A stretch of 64,000 bases of DNA from assembly GCF_000745215.1 (NCBI RefSeq), contig NZ_JQNK01000009.1, positions 1,240,001-1,304,000 on the forward strand. The letters run 5' to 3'. Source of the stretch: Methylosinus sp. PW1. Lineage in GTDB: Bacteria; Pseudomonadota; Alphaproteobacteria; Rhizobiales; Beijerinckiaceae. The position numbers were made by a program, and so were the translations under genes. This document shows positions 8,922 to 19,487 of this stretch, one piece after another. The stretch's first letter is position 1. Each line of letters begins with the position of its first letter. The notes beneath the pieces are model-generated. The model saw only the letters and a list, made by a program, of their open reading frames with translations. It was not told the DNA's origin and did not search any database.

Positions 8922-8953
8922 GAGTGGGGCCCGGCCGGGACCCGCTCTTTTTT
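8922..8953 (+). terminator. Terminator-like hairpin in the rimP leader (possible attenuator)
   Basis: The stem GAGTGGG (8922-8928) pairs with CCCGCTC (8941-8947), with one G-U pair and a GC-rich inner part, followed by six T (8948-8953). It has the form of an intrinsic terminator but lies between the predicted promoter and rimP, so it more likely controls read-through into the operon. Structured leaders upstream of rimP are known in several bacteria. Whether this belongs to one of those families was not tested. Confidence 0.6.
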
Positions 8954-8986
8954 GTTTGCCCCGGCCGGAAATTCTCGCAAGACAGG

Positions 8987-9769
8987 ATGAGCCGCTTGGC
9001 AGAAACGCCCGCCGCCGGCGCCGTGGAGGCGCCCTCCCTGCTCGATGAGCCGCGCCTCTGCGGCGATACGGGCGTTGCGGCGCGCATCGCCCATATCGCC
9101 GAGCCCGTGCTGGCGCAGCTCGGCTTTCGTCTCGTGCGTGCGCGCATTCTCTCGCAGAACGGCATGGTTCTGCAGATCATGGCCGAGCGTCCCGACGGAA
9201 CCATGACCATCGACGATTGCGAGGCCGCGAGCCAGGCGCTGTCGCCGGAGCTGGACGTGGAGGACGTCATCTCGGACGCCTATCGGCTGGAGCTGTCCTC
9301 CCCCGGCATAGATCGCCCGCTGGTGCGAGTCTCGGATTTTCGTCGCGCGATCGGCCATGAGGCGAAGATCGAGCTGACGCAGCCGCTCGCCTCTGGCCGC
9401 AAGCGCTTTCGGGGCAATATCGTTTCCGTCGAGGGCGACGGCCGCGACGCCGTGGTGACGCTCGAGCGCGACGACGCCCCGCCGGACGAGGACAAGATCG
9501 TGCGAATGCCGCTGCGCGATCTCGACGAGGCCAAGCTGATGCTGACCGACGCGCTGATCCGCGAGGCGCTGCGCGCCGGCAAGGCGCAGCTCGAGGACGA
9601 CGGCCCGAGCGAGGAAGAGGCCGCGCCTCGAGACGACACGCGGCCCCGCCGTGGGCCGGGCCGTTTCGCCATGGCGCGCGGCAATAAGGCCAAGCCGCTG
9701 GTTCCGGCCGGCGTGCAGACGGGATTCAAGAAAAAAGGCAGCGGACCCGGCCGTCGCGGCGACGCGTAG
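8987..9769 (+). CDS. rimP: Ribosome maturation factor RimP
   Basis: RimP is needed for maturation of the 30S subunit. The 260-residue product has the usual N-terminal domain ([36 protein letters not shown]), the conserved [14 protein letters not shown] and a C-terminal SH3-like domain. A basic and acidic extension of about 70 residues ends in GPGRRGDA, so it is longer than the roughly 150-200 residues of many homologues, as is usual in alphaproteobacteria. The start at 8987 follows ACAGG. An earlier in-frame ATG falls in the leader hairpin. First gene of the translation operon, 24 bp before nusA. Confidence 0.92.
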   Translation: MSRLAETPAAGAVEAPSLLDEPRLCGDTGVAARIAHIAEPVLAQLGFRLVRARILSQNGMVLQIMAERPDGTMTIDDCEAASQALSPELDVEDVISDAYRLELSSPGIDRPLVRVSDFRRAIGHEAKIELTQPLASGRKRFRGNIVSVEGDGRDAVVTLERDDAPPDEDKIVRMPLRDLDEAKLMLTDALIREALRAGKAQLEDDGPSEEEAAPRDDTRPRRGPGRFAMARGNKAKPLVPAGVQTGFKKKGSGPGRRGDA

Positions 9770-9793
9770 GGCCGACGTTTTTGGGAGCAAGAT

Positions 9794-11413
9794 ATGGCCG
9801 TCAGCGCCAACAGGTTGGAAATCCTGCAGATCGCCGATGCGGTCGCGCGCGAGAAATCGATCGACCGCTCGATCGTCATCGCCTCCATGGAGGACGCGCT
9901 GCAAAAGGCCGCGCGCTCGCGCTATGGGCAGGAGACGGAGGTCCGCGCCGAGATCAATCCGAAGAGCGGCGAAGTGCGCTTCTCGCGTCTGCTGCTGGTC
10001 GTCGATCTCATCGATAATGACGCGACGCAGATTTCCATCGAGGACGCGCGCAAGCGCAATCCGGCGGCGCAGGTCGGCGATTGGATTTCCGAGACGCTGC
10101 CGCCTTTCGATTTCGGCCGCATCGCCGCGCAATCGGCGAAACAGATCATCGTGCAGAAGGTGCGCGAGGCCGAGCGCGACCGCCAATATGAAGAGTTCAA
10201 GGACCGTATCGGCGAGATCGTCAACGGCGTCGTGAAGCGCGTCGAATATGGCAATGTGATCGTCGATCTCGGCCGCGGCGAGGCGATCATTCGCCGCGAC
10301 GAGATGATCCCGCGCGAGACATTCCGTCCGGGCGATCGCGTGCGCGCCTATGTCTATGACGTGCGCCGCGAGCAGCGCGGTCCGCAGATTTTCCTGTCGC
10401 GCACACATCCACAATTCATGGCCAAGCTGTTCCGCCAGGAAGTGCCGGAGATCTATGACGGCGTGATCGAGGTGAAGTCGGTGGCGCGCGATCCGGGCTC
10501 GCGCGCCAAGATCGCCGTCATCTCGCGCGATTCCTCCATCGATCCCGTCGGCGCCTGCGTCGGCATGCGCGGCTCGCGCGTGCAGGCCGTCGTCGGCGAA
10601 TTGCAGGGCGAGCGCATCGACATCATCCCCTGGTCGGCGGATGCGGCGACCTTCATCGTCAATGCGCTGCAGCCGGCCGAGGTGGTGAAGGTCGTTCTCG
10701 ACGAGGATTCCGCGCGCATCGAGGTGGTGGTGCCGGACGATCAGCTGTCGCTGGCCATCGGCCGCCGCGGCCAGAATGTGCGCCTCGCCTCGCAGCTCAC
10801 CGGCTGGGATATCGACATTCTGACCGAGGCCGAGGAATCGGAGCGCCGTCAGCGCGAGTTCGTCGAGCGCACCAAAGTGTTCATGAACGCCATCGACGTC
10901 GATGAGGTCGTCGGCCGCCTGCTCGCTTCGGAAGGCTTTCAATCGGTCGAGGAGCTGGCCTTCGTCGATCTCGGCGAGCTGGCGACGATCGAAGGCTTCG
11001 ACGAGGACACCGCCGCCGAGATTCAAAATCGCGCCCGCAATTATCTCGAGCGGGTCGAGGCGGAGAACGAGGCGCGTCGCGTCGAGCTCGGCGTGCTCGA
11101 CGAGCTGAAGGAGCTCGAGGGCGTCACCACGGCGATGCTGGTCAAGCTCGGCGAGAATGACGTGAAGTCGATCGAGGATCTCGCCGGCTGCGTGCCGGAC
11201 GATCTCGTCGGCTGGACCGAGAAGAAGGATGGCGAGACGGTCAAGCAGACCGGCTTCCTCGACGGGATCGACATTTCCCGCGAGGAGGCGGAGGCGCTGA
11301 TCATGGATGCGCGCGTGCGCGCAGGCTGGATCGAGGCCCCGGAGCCCGAGGCGGAAGCCGAGGAGACCGAGGCCGCAGAACCGGCGGAAGCGCAGCAGAC
11401 CGAGACGCAGTGA
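9794..11413 (+). CDS. nusA: Transcription termination/antitermination factor NusA
   Basis: A 539-residue RNA polymerase-binding factor that modulates pausing, termination and rRNA antitermination. In order: N-terminal RNAP-binding domain (about 1-125), S1 domain with [23 protein letters not shown]1 with [17 protein letters not shown]2 with [16 protein letters not shown], then C-terminal acidic repeats with helix-hairpin-helix-like pairs ([27 protein letters not shown]) and a Glu/Ala-rich tail. Length and order are normal for alphaproteobacteria. Its stop overlaps the next gene by 4 nt. Confidence 0.96.
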   Translation: MAVSANRLEILQIADAVAREKSIDRSIVIASMEDALQKAARSRYGQETEVRAEINPKSGEVRFSRLLLVVDLIDNDATQISIEDARKRNPAAQVGDWISETLPPFDFGRIAAQSAKQIIVQKVREAERDRQYEEFKDRIGEIVNGVVKRVEYGNVIVDLGRGEAIIRRDEMIPRETFRPGDRVRAYVYDVRREQRGPQIFLSRTHPQFMAKLFRQEVPEIYDGVIEVKSVARDPGSRAKIAVISRDSSIDPVGACVGMRGSRVQAVVGELQGERIDIIPWSADAATFIVNALQPAEVVKVVLDEDSARIEVVVPDDQLSLAIGRRGQNVRLASQLTGWDIDILTEAEESERRQREFVERTKVFMNAIDVDEVVGRLLASEGFQSVEELAFVDLGELATIEGFDEDTAAEIQNRARNYLERVEAENEARRVELGVLDELKELEGVTTAMLVKLGENDVKSIEDLAGCVPDDLVGWTEKKDGETVKQTGFLDGIDISREEAEALIMDARVRAGWIEAPEPEAEAEETEAAEPAEAQQTETQ

Positions 11414-12150
11414 CGAAACGAGACGGCGAGCGAATGAGAGAGGCGGAGGCGAGCGAACGGACCTGCATCGTCACCCGCCGGCGCGACGCGCCGGAGGGGA
11501 TGATCCGCTTCGTGCGCGCGCCGGACGGCGTTCTCACGCCGGACATCAGATCGCGTCTGCCCGGCCGCGGCGCCTGGGTGACGGCGCGCGCCGATGTCGT
11601 GGCCGAAGCATTGAAGAAGCGCGCCTTCGCCCGCCAATTGAAGGCCGAGGTCTCGGCCTCGCCCTCGCTCCCCGCGGAGGTCGACCGGCTGCTGGAGGCC
11701 GATTGCCTGCAATCGCTGGCGATGGCCAATAAGGCGGGCGCGGTGGTCGCCGGCTTCGGCAAGGTGTGCGAGGCGCTGGAGAAAGGCGCTGTCGCCGCTG
11801 TGCTGGAGGCGCGCGACGGCTCGGCGGATGGACGACGCAAGCTCGCTCAGGCGGCGCGGCGCGCGGCCACGGCGCGCGGATGCGGCGAGAGGGTCACAGA
11901 GACGATCTCTCTGTTCGATTCTCTTCAATTGGATTTGGCTTTGGGCCGCACAAATGTGATACATGCAGCCCTCGCGCCGGGCGGACCGACGCAAGCCTTT
12001 TTGGCGCGCTGCCGCCGCCTCGCCGCCTATAGAGGCGAGAGCGCATCCGGCGACGCGCAGACTCTGAACAGCGAGCGGACCGACGAGATCGGCCCGCTGA
12101 AAGACGCAACCGAACAGGCGCAGCCCGAGGATCGGAAACTGGATGAGTGA
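11410..12150 (+). CDS. YlxR-type RNA-binding protein with L7Ae-like C-terminal region (DUF448)
   Basis: A 246-residue conserved partner of nusA and infB. The N-terminal DUF448/YlxR domain shows [23 protein letters not shown] and GRGAWVTA. The middle region [20 protein letters not shown] resembles the L7Ae/L30e-like RNA-binding fold often fused in alphaproteobacteria. Its role is probably nucleic-acid binding linked to transcription or translation. The chosen GTG overlaps the nusA stop as GTGA. An ATG at 11434 would shorten it by 8 residues. The 3' end overlaps infB by 8 bp, implying coupled translation. Confidence 0.85.
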   Translation: MTKRDGERMREAEASERTCIVTRRRDAPEGMIRFVRAPDGVLTPDIRSRLPGRGAWVTARADVVAEALKKRAFARQLKAEVSASPSLPAEVDRLLEADCLQSLAMANKAGAVVAGFGKVCEALEKGAVAAVLEARDGSADGRRKLAQAARRAATARGCGERVTETISLFDSLQLDLALGRTNVIHAALAPGGPTQAFLARCRRLAAYRGESASGDAQTLNSERTDEIGPLKDATEQAQPEDRKLDE

Positions 12151-14842
12151 GACCGAGACCGAGAACAGCGGCGACAAGACGCTGACCGTCACGCCGTCGA
12201 AGACGTTGCATTTGAAGCAGCGTCCGACCGAGCATGGCGGAATGGTGCGCCAGAGCTTCTCCCACGGCCGCTCCAAGGTGGTCGTGGTCGAGAAGGTGAA
12301 GCGTCGCGCGCCCGGACACGTCGAGACCAAGCCGGCCGCTCCGGCGACGGCGGCGCCCGCCGCGCCTGCGGCCCCCGTGGCCCCGCCGCCGCCGGCGCCG
12401 ACAGCTCCTGTCGCCGCCGCGCCGCCGCCTCCGGCGAGAGCCGAGACCTCGCGCCCGCAGCCCGCGCCCAAGCGCGGCTCCGGCATGGTGCTGCGCGCGC
12501 TGACCGATGATGAGCGCGAGGCCCGCGCCCGCGCCCTGGTCGACGCCCGCACCCGCGAGGAGGAAGACCGTCGCCGCGCCGTGGCGGAAGCCAAGGCGCG
12601 CGCCGAGCGCGAGGAGCGCGAGCGCGAGGAGCGCGCCGCCGCCGAAGCCCGCAAGCGCGAGGAAGAAGAGCGCCTCGCCCGCGACGCCGAGTCGAAGCGC
12701 CGTTCCGAGGAAGAGGCGCGCCGTCGCCTCGCCGGGGGCGGCGCTCCCGAGCCGCATGCTGCGACGCCCGCCGCCGCGCGCCCGGCCCAGCCGCGCCCGG
12801 CTCCGACCGCCGGCGGAGAGGCGCCCCGTCCCGCCGCGACTGCGACGGAAGACGCCGAGAAGCGCGTCGTGCGTCGTCCCGTCGGCGTCATCGCCGTCAA
12901 GGCGCCGCCGGCGCCGCCCCGTCCGACGCCCTCGCGCGGCGGCGCGCAGAAAGACCGCGGCCGCCTCACCGTCTCCACCGCGACGTCCGAGCAGGAAGAG
13001 CGCACGCGCTCCGTCGCCTCCTTCCGCCGTCGCACGCAGCGCCTCAAATCCTTCGGCCAGGCCGAGCAGAAGGAGAAGATCGCCCGCGAGGTCATCCTCC
13101 CGGAGACGATCACCATTCAGGAGCTCGCCAACCGCATGTCGGAGCGCGGCGTCGACGTTATTCGCCTGCTGATGAAGCAGGGCGCGCTGCACAAGATCAC
13201 CGACGTCATCGACGCCGATACGGCGCAGCTGGTCGCCGAGGAGCTCGGCCATGCGGTCAAGCGCGTCGCCGAATCCGATGTCGAGGAGGGCCTGTTCGAC
13301 GAGCCCGACGCCGAGGGCGAGCTCGAGTCGCGGCCGCCGGTCGTCACCATCATGGGCCATGTCGACCACGGCAAGACGTCGCTGCTCGACGCGATCCGCC
13401 ACGCCAATGTCGTGGCCGGCGAGGCGGGCGGCATCACGCAGCATATCGGCGCCTATCAGGTGAAGGCCCCCAATGGCGCGCCGATCACCTTCATCGACAC
13501 CCCCGGCCACGCGGCCTTCACCGCCATGCGCGCCCGCGGCGCCAAGGTCACGGACATTGTGATCCTGGTGGTGGCGGCGGATGACGGCGTGATGCCGCAG
13601 ACGATCGAGGCGATCCACCACGCCAAGGCGGCGGAGGTTCCGATCATCGTCGCGATCAACAAGATCGACAAGCCCGACGCCAAGCCCGAGCGCGTGCGCA
13701 CCGAGCTGCTGCAGCACGAGGTGCAGACGGAGACCTTCGGCGGCGACACGCTCGAGGTGGAGGTCTCCGCCAAGGAGAAGCTCAATCTCGACAAGCTGCT
13801 CGACGCCATCACCCTGCAGTCGGAAGTGCTCGACCTCAAGGCCAATCCCGAGCGCTCCGCCGAGGGCACGGTGATCGAGGCGCGGCTCGACAAGGGCCGT
13901 GGTCCGGTCGCCACGGTGCTGGTGCAGCGCGGCACGCTAGAGGTCGGCGACATCATCGTCGCCGGCTCGCAATGGGGCCGCGTGCGCGCGCTGCTCGACG
14001 ACAAGGGCGTCGTGGTGCAGACCGCCGGCCCGTCCTTCCCGGTCGAGATCCTCGGCTTCTCCGGCACGCCGGAAGCCGGCGACCGCGTCGCCGTTGTGGA
14101 GACGGAAGCCCGCGCGCGAGAGATCACCGAATATCGCGAGCGTCAGCGTCGCGACAAGCTGGCTGCGCGCGGCGGCGGCGCCCGCACCTCGCTCACCGAT
14201 ATGATGAGCCAGCTGAAGACCGCCGGCCGCAAGGAGTTCCCGCTCGTCATCAAGGGCGACGTGCAGGGCTCGGTGGAAGCGATCGTCGCGGCGCTCGACA
14301 AGCTCGGCACCGACGAGGTCGGCGCGCGCGTCGTCCATGCGGGCGTCGGCGGCATCTCCGAATCCGACATCGCCCTCGCCGAAGCGTCCAACGCCGTCGT
14401 CATCGGCTTCAACGTGCGCGCCCATAAGGAAGCGCGCGAGGCCTCCGAGCGCGGCGGCATTGAAATCCGCTACTACAACATCATCTACAATCTCGTGGAT
14501 GATGTGAAGGCGGCGATGTCCGGCCTGCTCGCGCCCACACTGCGCGAGACCATGCTGGGCAATGCGCAGATTCTCGAAGTGTTCGACATTTCCAAGGTCG
14601 GCAAGGTGGCGGGTTGCCGCGTGACCGACGGCTCGGTGGAGCGCGGCGCCAATGTGCGTCTCATCCGCGACAATGTCGTCGTCCACGAGGGCAAGCTGTC
14701 GACGCTCAAGCGCTTCAAGGACGAGGTCAAGGAAGTGCAGGCCGGACAGGAGTGCGGCATGGCTTTCGAGAACTATCAGGACATGCGCGCCGGCGACGTC
14801 ATCGAGTGCTATCGCGTCGAGGAGATCAAGCGGACGCTGTGA
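12143..14842 (+). CDS. infB: Translation initiation factor IF-2
   Basis: An 899-residue GTPase that places initiator fMet-tRNA on the 30S subunit. After a long N-terminal region rich in Ala/Pro and Arg/Glu (about 1-310, predicted charged helices), the GTPase domain shows G1 GHVDHGKT (about 405-412), G3 DTPGHAAF and G4 NKID. Domains II, III and the tRNA-binding C-terminal IF2-C follow (VKDVQ-like [11 protein letters not shown], ending RVEEIKRTL). Length is normal for alphaproteobacteria. Normally rbfA follows directly, but here two small genes intervene. Confidence 0.97.
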   Translation: MSETETENSGDKTLTVTPSKTLHLKQRPTEHGGMVRQSFSHGRSKVVVVEKVKRRAPGHVETKPAAPATAAPAAPAAPVAPPPPAPTAPVAAAPPPPARAETSRPQPAPKRGSGMVLRALTDDEREARARALVDARTREEEDRRRAVAEAKARAEREEREREERAAAEARKREEEERLARDAESKRRSEEEARRRLAGGGAPEPHAATPAAARPAQPRPAPTAGGEAPRPAATATEDAEKRVVRRPVGVIAVKAPPAPPRPTPSRGGAQKDRGRLTVSTATSEQEERTRSVASFRRRTQRLKSFGQAEQKEKIAREVILPETITIQELANRMSERGVDVIRLLMKQGALHKITDVIDADTAQLVAEELGHAVKRVAESDVEEGLFDEPDAEGELESRPPVVTIMGHVDHGKTSLLDAIRHANVVAGEAGGITQHIGAYQVKAPNGAPITFIDTPGHAAFTAMRARGAKVTDIVILVVAADDGVMPQTIEAIHHAKAAEVPIIVAINKIDKPDAKPERVRTELLQHEVQTETFGGDTLEVEVSAKEKLNLDKLLDAITLQSEVLDLKANPERSAEGTVIEARLDKGRGPVATVLVQRGTLEVGDIIVAGSQWGRVRALLDDKGVVVQTAGPSFPVEILGFSGTPEAGDRVAVVETEARAREITEYRERQRRDKLAARGGGARTSLTDMMSQLKTAGRKEFPLVIKGDVQGSVEAIVAALDKLGTDEVGARVVHAGVGGISESDIALAEASNAVVIGFNVRAHKEAREASERGGIEIRYYNIIYNLVDDVKAAMSGLLAPTLRETMLGNAQILEVFDISKVGKVAGCRVTDGSVERGANVRLIRDNVVVHEGKLSTLKRFKDEVKEVQAGQECGMAFENYQDMRAGDVIECYRVEEIKRTL

Positions 14843-14879
14843 TCGGCGTCCGCTCGACCGTCCATCAAGGATTTTGACG

Positions 14880-15224
14880 ATGCTCCAGCCTCGGGAACGG
14901 GAAGGGAAGCGGCGAGACGCTCTCCGTTCGGCCATGCGTTTCGTGCGCGTTCGCGAAGCGACCGGGATGGTCCGGTCAGCTCATGTCGCCGCGAGCGCGT
15001 CGGCCACGACCGAACTCTCGTCCTCGATAGAATCGCTTTGTCGAGAAACGCCGAAGGAAGCATTCGATTTTGCCGTAGATGTTCTGACGAACACGGCGCA
15101 GATGATGTCGACGCTCGTCGACGAGAGCGGCGTCTGTGTGAGCGAAATCGAATCGAAAGGCGAACGCCTCGATAGGTTGAACGAAGAGAACAAGCGGCGT
15201 CTCGCCGAGCTGATACTCGGGTGA
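14880..15224 (+). CDS. Hypothetical helical protein inserted between infB and rbfA, first of pair
   Basis: A 114-residue protein I do not recognise. The N-terminus is basic (about residues 1-25), followed by a Ser/Ala-rich stretch and then an amphipathic, mostly helical region (KEAFDFAVDVLTNTAQ, EIESKGERLDRLNEENKRR) that could form a coiled coil. No signal peptide or membrane helix. Base composition is less GC-rich than the flanking operon genes, suggesting later acquisition. It follows infB by 37 bp after an AAGGA ribosome binding site and ends 3 bp before the next small gene. Confidence 0.6.
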   Translation: MLQPREREGKRRDALRSAMRFVRVREATGMVRSAHVAASASATTELSSSIESLCRETPKEAFDFAVDVLTNTAQMMSTLVDESGVCVSEIESKGERLDRLNEENKRRLAELILG

Positions 15225-15226
15225 CC

Positions 15227-15562
15227 ATGACGGAAGCGCCTCCAGCTCATCAGCCTCCTGGACCCCTCGGTGAGGAAAAGTGGTCTACGCCATCGTGGAG
15301 AAAGATCGCCGAGTTCGTCACAGGCGTGTTTCAGCTGCAACGTTCTGTGGAGCAGCTGAAAAGAGACAATGAGCGTCTTCGCGAGGAAGTCAGCCGATTG
15401 CAGAGAATCGTGGACGATCATACGGGTCAGTTGAAGGTCATGATGACCTTGATGGAAACGGCCGTGAACGAACGCGCGGTTCGCGCCGGAGAGAAGGCCG
15501 CCCTTCGTCTCGTCGAACAAATGCTGATGTTGCGAGAAAACGACAAGACTCGCGAAGACTGA
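15227..15562 (+). CDS. Hypothetical coiled-coil protein, second of pair between infB and rbfA
   Basis: A 111-residue protein with a Pro-rich N-terminus ([11 protein letters not shown]), a short hydrophobic patch ([11 protein letters not shown]) and a long heptad-like region (about 35-70: [19 protein letters not shown]), then a second helix. It looks like a soluble coiled-coil protein that may pair with the preceding product. A GTG at 15221 would overlap the previous stop, but the ATG at 15227 is preferred. It precedes rbfA by 10 bp, so both genes must be read with the translation operon or supply their own promoter. Unknown function. Confidence 0.6.
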   Translation: MTEAPPAHQPPGPLGEEKWSTPSWRKIAEFVTGVFQLQRSVEQLKRDNERLREEVSRLQRIVDDHTGQLKVMMTLMETAVNERAVRAGEKAALRLVEQMLMLRENDKTRED

Positions 15563-15572
15563 GCAAAAAACC

Positions 15573-15998
15573 ATGTCCAGAGCCCATCACGCCCATGGGG
15601 CGGAGCCGTCGCAGCGCATGTTGCGCGTCGCCGAGCTCGTCCGCCATCAGATCGCTTCGATGCTTTCGCGCGGGGATATCGCAGATCCCGTGCTCGAGCA
15701 GCATGTCGTCACCGTCTCGCGCGTGACGATGAGCCCGGATTTGAAGCTCGCCACCGTCTATGTCATGCCGCTCGGCGGCAAGGACGAGCCGGAGGTGCTG
15801 CGCGCTTTCGACCGCCATAAAAAATATTTGCGCGGCGAGATCGCCCATAGCGTCAATCTCAAATTCGCCCCGGAGGTGCGTTTCCGCATCGACGATAGTT
15901 TCGACAATGTCGCGCGCATCGACGCGCTGCTGAACTCCGAGCGCGTGCGCCGCGATCTCGAGCAGCCCACAGACGAAGAGAACGGCGCCCAGCAATGA
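15573..15998 (+). CDS. rbfA: 30S ribosome-binding factor RbfA
   Basis: A 141-residue KH-fold protein that binds the 30S subunit during 16S rRNA 5'-end maturation and cold adaptation. Conserved features are [64 protein letters not shown] and the final [10 protein letters not shown]. Length is typical. The stop overlaps the truB start as ATGA, so the two are translationally coupled. Confidence 0.95.
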   Translation: MSRAHHAHGAEPSQRMLRVAELVRHQIASMLSRGDIADPVLEQHVVTVSRVTMSPDLKLATVYVMPLGGKDEPEVLRAFDRHKKYLRGEIAHSVNLKFAPEVRFRIDDSFDNVARIDALLNSERVRRDLEQPTDEENGAQQ

Positions 15999-16894
15999 AC
16001 GGAAGAAAATCGACCCGCGCCGTCGTCGACGGCTGGGTGGTGCTCGACAAGCCCGTCGGCATGACCTCGACGCACGCTGTCTCGCGCTTGAAGCGGATCT
16101 ATAATGGCAAGAAGGCCGGACACGCCGGCACGCTGGACCCGCTCGCCTCCGGCATATTGCCGGTCGCCTTCGGCGAGGCGACCAAGACCGTGCCTTTCGT
16201 CCAGGACGGCGAGAAGGCTTATTCCTTCACCGTACGCTGGGGCGTCGAGACCGACACGGACGACGCCGACGGCAAATCCGTGCGCGAGAGCGAGGAGCGG
16301 CCGACGATCACGCAGATCGAGGCGCTGCTGCCGCGTTTTCTCGGGGATATTTTGCAAGTGCCGCCGCAATATTCCGCCATCAAGATCGCCGGCGAGCGCG
16401 CCTATGATCTCGCGCGCGATGGCGAGACGGTGGAGCTGAAGCCGCGCCCCGTCACCATCCATCGCCTCTCCATCGTCGATGCGACGGCGGAGGAAACGAG
16501 GCTGGTCATGGAGTGCGGCAAGGGCGCCTATGTGCGCTCCATCGCGCGCGATCTCGGACGGCTGCTCGGCTGCTTCGGCCATGTGACCGCGCTGCGTCGC
16601 ACGCGCGTCGGGCCTTTCCTCGAGGAGGACAGCTACACGCTGGACGAGATCGAGGGCGGCGAGGCGGCCAATGCGCTTCTCTCGGTCGAGGCGGGCCTCA
16701 CCGAGCTGCCCTGCGTCGTCGTCGATCGCGACGCTGCGGCGCGGCTGCGGCGGGGCGGCTCGCTGATCCTGCGCGGCCGCGACGCGCCTGCGGGCGGCGT
16801 CGTCTATGCGGCCTGCGGCGGCGTGCCCGTCGCTTTCGGCGAGGTGGTGGAAGGCGCGCTGGAGCCCTCGCGCGTGTTCAACCTGCCGTTCTGA
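15995..16894 (+). CDS. truB: tRNA pseudouridine(55) synthase
   Basis: A 299-residue TruB that forms pseudouridine 55 in the T-loop of tRNAs. The catalytic motif [18 protein letters not shown] contains the nucleophilic Asp. Other conserved blocks are [34 protein letters not shown] and [13 protein letters not shown]. It is the last gene of the rimP-to-truB operon. A GC-rich palindromic repeat follows before murI. Confidence 0.96.
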   Translation: MNGRKSTRAVVDGWVVLDKPVGMTSTHAVSRLKRIYNGKKAGHAGTLDPLASGILPVAFGEATKTVPFVQDGEKAYSFTVRWGVETDTDDADGKSVRESEERPTITQIEALLPRFLGDILQVPPQYSAIKIAGERAYDLARDGETVELKPRPVTIHRLSIVDATAEETRLVMECGKGAYVRSIARDLGRLLGCFGHVTALRRTRVGPFLEEDSYTLDEIEGGEAANALLSVEAGLTELPCVVVDRDAAARLRRGGSLILRGRDAPAGGVVYAACGGVPVAFGEVVEGALEPSRVFNLPF

Positions 16895-16954
16895 CGCGAG
16901 GTTGATCTTCGCGGGGGAACGGGTTTCTATTCGGGGAGAGGCCCCCTCCCCATC

Positions 16955-16977
16955 CCTCCCCCGCTTTGCGGGAGAGG
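16955..16977. repeat. CCCTCCCCCGC/GCGGGAGAGG palindromic repeat variant
   Basis: Imperfect inverted repeat of the same family as the GCGGGAGAAGG elements, between truB and murI. It could terminate the truB operon, although no T-run follows. Confidence 0.55.
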
Positions 16978-17021
16978 AGCAGGTTCGGGGACGTCAGGAC
17001 ATTGCGAGCCGACCGCCCCTC

Positions 17022-17837
17022 ATGACGCCCCCCGTCCCCAAAATCCTCGTCTTCGACTCCGGGCTCGGCGGCCTCACCGTCTTCACCGAGGTCGCGAAGC
17101 TGCGTCCCCATGCGGCGCTGCTCTATTGCGCCGATGACGCCGGCTTCCCCTATGGTCCGCTCTCCGAGACGGCGCTGGTCGCGCGCGTCATGGAGGTGAT
17201 GGAACGGCTGATCGCCGAGCTGGCGCCCGATCTCGTCGTCATCGCCTGCAACACCGCCTCCACTCTCGCGCTACCGCATCTGCGGGCGCGCTGGCCGCAG
17301 CTTCCCTTCGTCGGCACAGTGCCGGCGATAAAGCCCGCCGCCGAGCGTTCGCGCTCGCGTCTCGTCTCCGTGCTGGCGACGCCCGGCACTGTGGCGCGCG
17401 ATTACACCCGCGCGCTCATCGCCAGCTTCGCGGAAGATTGCGCGGTGACGCTGATCGGCTCGACGCGCCTCGCCCCGCTCGCCGAGGATTTTATGCGCGG
17501 CGCCGCTGTTTCAGAGGAGGCCATCGCTCGCGAGATCGCGCCCTGCTTCGTCACGCGCGACGAGGCGCGGACGGATGTCGTCGCGCTCGCCTGCACGCAT
17601 TATCCGCTGCTGCTGGATTTTTTCCGGCGCCTCGCGCCCTGGCCGGTCGAGTGGATCGACCCCGCCCCCGCCATAGCGCGCCAGGCCGATCGGCTGCTGG
17701 CGGAGCGCTTCGGCCCCGACCGCGCAACGACGGCGCCCGCGCCCCGCGCAATCTTCACCAGCGGGGCGCGCCCGGAGCCGGCGCTGGCCGCGGCGCTGAC
17801 GCGAATGGGTTTTTCTCGAGACGATTTGCCCCAATGA
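17022..17837 (+). CDS. murI: Glutamate racemase
   Basis: A 271-residue cofactor-independent racemase that makes D-glutamate for peptidoglycan. Both catalytic cysteines are present in their signatures, IACNTAST and LACTHYPLL, along with the N-terminal FDSGLGGLTVF and GFPYGP. The ATG at 17022 gives the normal family start; the longer frame reaches back into truB and the repeat. No close functional neighbour. Confidence 0.95.
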   Translation: MTPPVPKILVFDSGLGGLTVFTEVAKLRPHAALLYCADDAGFPYGPLSETALVARVMEVMERLIAELAPDLVVIACNTASTLALPHLRARWPQLPFVGTVPAIKPAAERSRSRLVSVLATPGTVARDYTRALIASFAEDCAVTLIGSTRLAPLAEDFMRGAAVSEEAIAREIAPCFVTRDEARTDVVALACTHYPLLLDFFRRLAPWPVEWIDPAPAIARQADRLLAERFGPDRATTAPAPRAIFTSGARPEPALAAALTRMGFSRDDLPQ

Positions 17838-17875
17838 TCGTGCGCGACGGATGAGGGTCCGCCGCGGTCGCCAGA

Positions 17876-17930
17876 GCCCTCATCCGACCCGGCTACGCCG
17901 GGCCACCTTCTCCCGCAGAGCGGGAGAAGG
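17876..17930. repeat. Compound palindromic repeat including GCGGGAGAAGG copy 2
   Basis: A small GCCCGGC-type palindrome (CCCGGCTACGCCGGG) is followed by the perfect pair CCTTCTCCCGC/GCGGGAGAAGG with an AGA loop at 17906-17930. The arms are identical to those at 6502-6525 and 19488-19511. Confidence 0.7.
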
Positions 17931-18042
17931 AATGCGCCCTTCCGACCGAAAACCGTCTCGCCCCCGTTTTTCCTTGATTATGTCCGCGGCTCTTGCTGTA
18001 ACGCGCCGCACAATAATTCTCGAACTCCAAGAGGTGAGCGAA

Positions 18043-19476
18043 ATGGCAGACTGGCCCGTCCATGCGAAGATCTCCGGCCCGATCGTTCTGATCGGCTTCG
18101 GCTCCATCGGACGTGGCATCTTGCCGCTCATCGAACGCCATTTCGACTATGACAAGAGCCGTTTCACCGTCATCGATCCTGTCGATACGCATCGCGAGTT
18201 GCTGGATATTCGCGGCATCGCGTTCCAGAAGGTCGCGCTGACCAAGGACAATTATCGCGAGGTGCTCACCCCTCTGCTCACCAAGGGCGAGGGACAGGGC
18301 TTCGTCGTCAATCTGTCGGTCGACACCTCCTCGCTCGACATTATGAAGCTCGCCCGCGAGCTCGGCTGCCTCTATGTCGACACGGTGGTGGAGCCCTGGA
18401 CCGGCTTTTATTTCGACTCCAGCCTCGGCAACGAGGCGCGCACGAACTATGCGCTGCGCGAGACCGTGCTGGAGGAGCGTCGACGCAATCCGGGCGGGCC
18501 GACCGCCGTCTCCTGCTGCGGCGCCAATCCGGGCATGGTGTCCTGGTTCGTGAAGCAGGCGCTGCTCAACATCGCCGCCGACACCGGCCTGAAGATCGAA
18601 GAGCCCAAGAGCCGCGCCGATTGGGGCGCGCTGGCGCAAAAGCTCGGCGTCAAGGGCATTCATATCGCCGAGCGCGACACGCAGCGCGCCACGACCCCCA
18701 AGCCGCGCGACGTCTTCGTCAACACCTGGTCGGTGGAAGGCTTCGTCTCCGAGGGTCAGCAGCCGGCCGAGCTGGGCTGGGGCACGCATGAGAAGTCGCT
18801 GCCGGACATCGCAGGGACGCATTCCTCCGGCTGCGGCGCGGCGATCTATCTGAAGTCGCCGGGCGCCAACACGCGCGTGCGCAGCTGGACGCCGACGCCG
18901 GGACCGCAATTCGGCTTCCTCGTCACCCATAACGAGTCGATCTCGATCGCCGATTTCCTCACGGTGCGCGACGATTCCGGCAAGGTGGTCTATCGGCCGA
19001 CCTGCCATTACGCCTATCACCCGGCCGACGACGCCGTTCTGTCGCTGCACGAGATGTTCGGCCGCGCCGGCAAGATGCAGGCGAGCTGGAAGATTCTCGA
19101 CGAGAACGAGATCGTCGACGGCATAGACGAGCTCGGCGTGCTGCTCTACGGCCACGCCAAGAACGCCTATTGGTACGGCTCCCGCCTCTCCATCGAGGAG
19201 ACGCGCGAGCTCGCGCCCTATCAGAACGCCACCGGCCTGCAGGTCAGCTCGGCCGCGCTGGCCGGCATGGTGTGGGCGCTGGAAAACCCCACCGCCGGCA
19301 TTGTCGAGGCCGACGAGGTGGATTTCCGCCGCTGCCTCGAGGTGCAGACGCCCTATCTCGGCCCGGTCGAGGGGGTCTACACGGATTGGACGCCGCTCGA
19401 CGGCCGTCCGGGTCTCTTCCCGGAGGATATCGACGAGAGCGACCCCTGGCAGTTCAAGAATATTCTCGTTCGGTGA
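18043..19476 (+). CDS. hss: Homospermidine synthase
   Basis: A 477-residue NAD-dependent enzyme that makes homospermidine from putrescine (or spermidine plus putrescine), the main long polyamine of many alphaproteobacteria. The Rossmann motif is VLIGFGSIGRGILP near the N-terminus. Other conserved parts are VDTVVEPWTGFYFD and SCCGANPGMVSWFVKQALL. The start at 18043 follows AAGAGG; earlier in-frame codons belong to the repeat region. Length matches the family. A repeat lies 11 bp after its stop. Confidence 0.93.
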   Translation: MADWPVHAKISGPIVLIGFGSIGRGILPLIERHFDYDKSRFTVIDPVDTHRELLDIRGIAFQKVALTKDNYREVLTPLLTKGEGQGFVVNLSVDTSSLDIMKLARELGCLYVDTVVEPWTGFYFDSSLGNEARTNYALRETVLEERRRNPGGPTAVSCCGANPGMVSWFVKQALLNIAADTGLKIEEPKSRADWGALAQKLGVKGIHIAERDTQRATTPKPRDVFVNTWSVEGFVSEGQQPAELGWGTHEKSLPDIAGTHSSGCGAAIYLKSPGANTRVRSWTPTPGPQFGFLVTHNESISIADFLTVRDDSGKVVYRPTCHYAYHPADDAVLSLHEMFGRAGKMQASWKILDENEIVDGIDELGVLLYGHAKNAYWYGSRLSIEETRELAPYQNATGLQVSSAALAGMVWALENPTAGIVEADEVDFRRCLEVQTPYLGPVEGVYTDWTPLDGRPGLFPEDIDESDPWQFKNILVR

Positions 19477-19487
19477 CGAAACCCGGT

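Noticed and set aside
8897..11026. 709-codon open frame on the minus strand across rimP and nusA
   Set aside because: Antisense to two well-recognised genes; its Arg/His/Leu-rich translation is typical of shadow frames in GC-rich DNA.
11041..13717. Long minus-strand frames opposite ylxR and infB
   Set aside because: Low-complexity Ser/Arg or Leu/Gly-rich translations with no domain; infB is clearly the coding strand.
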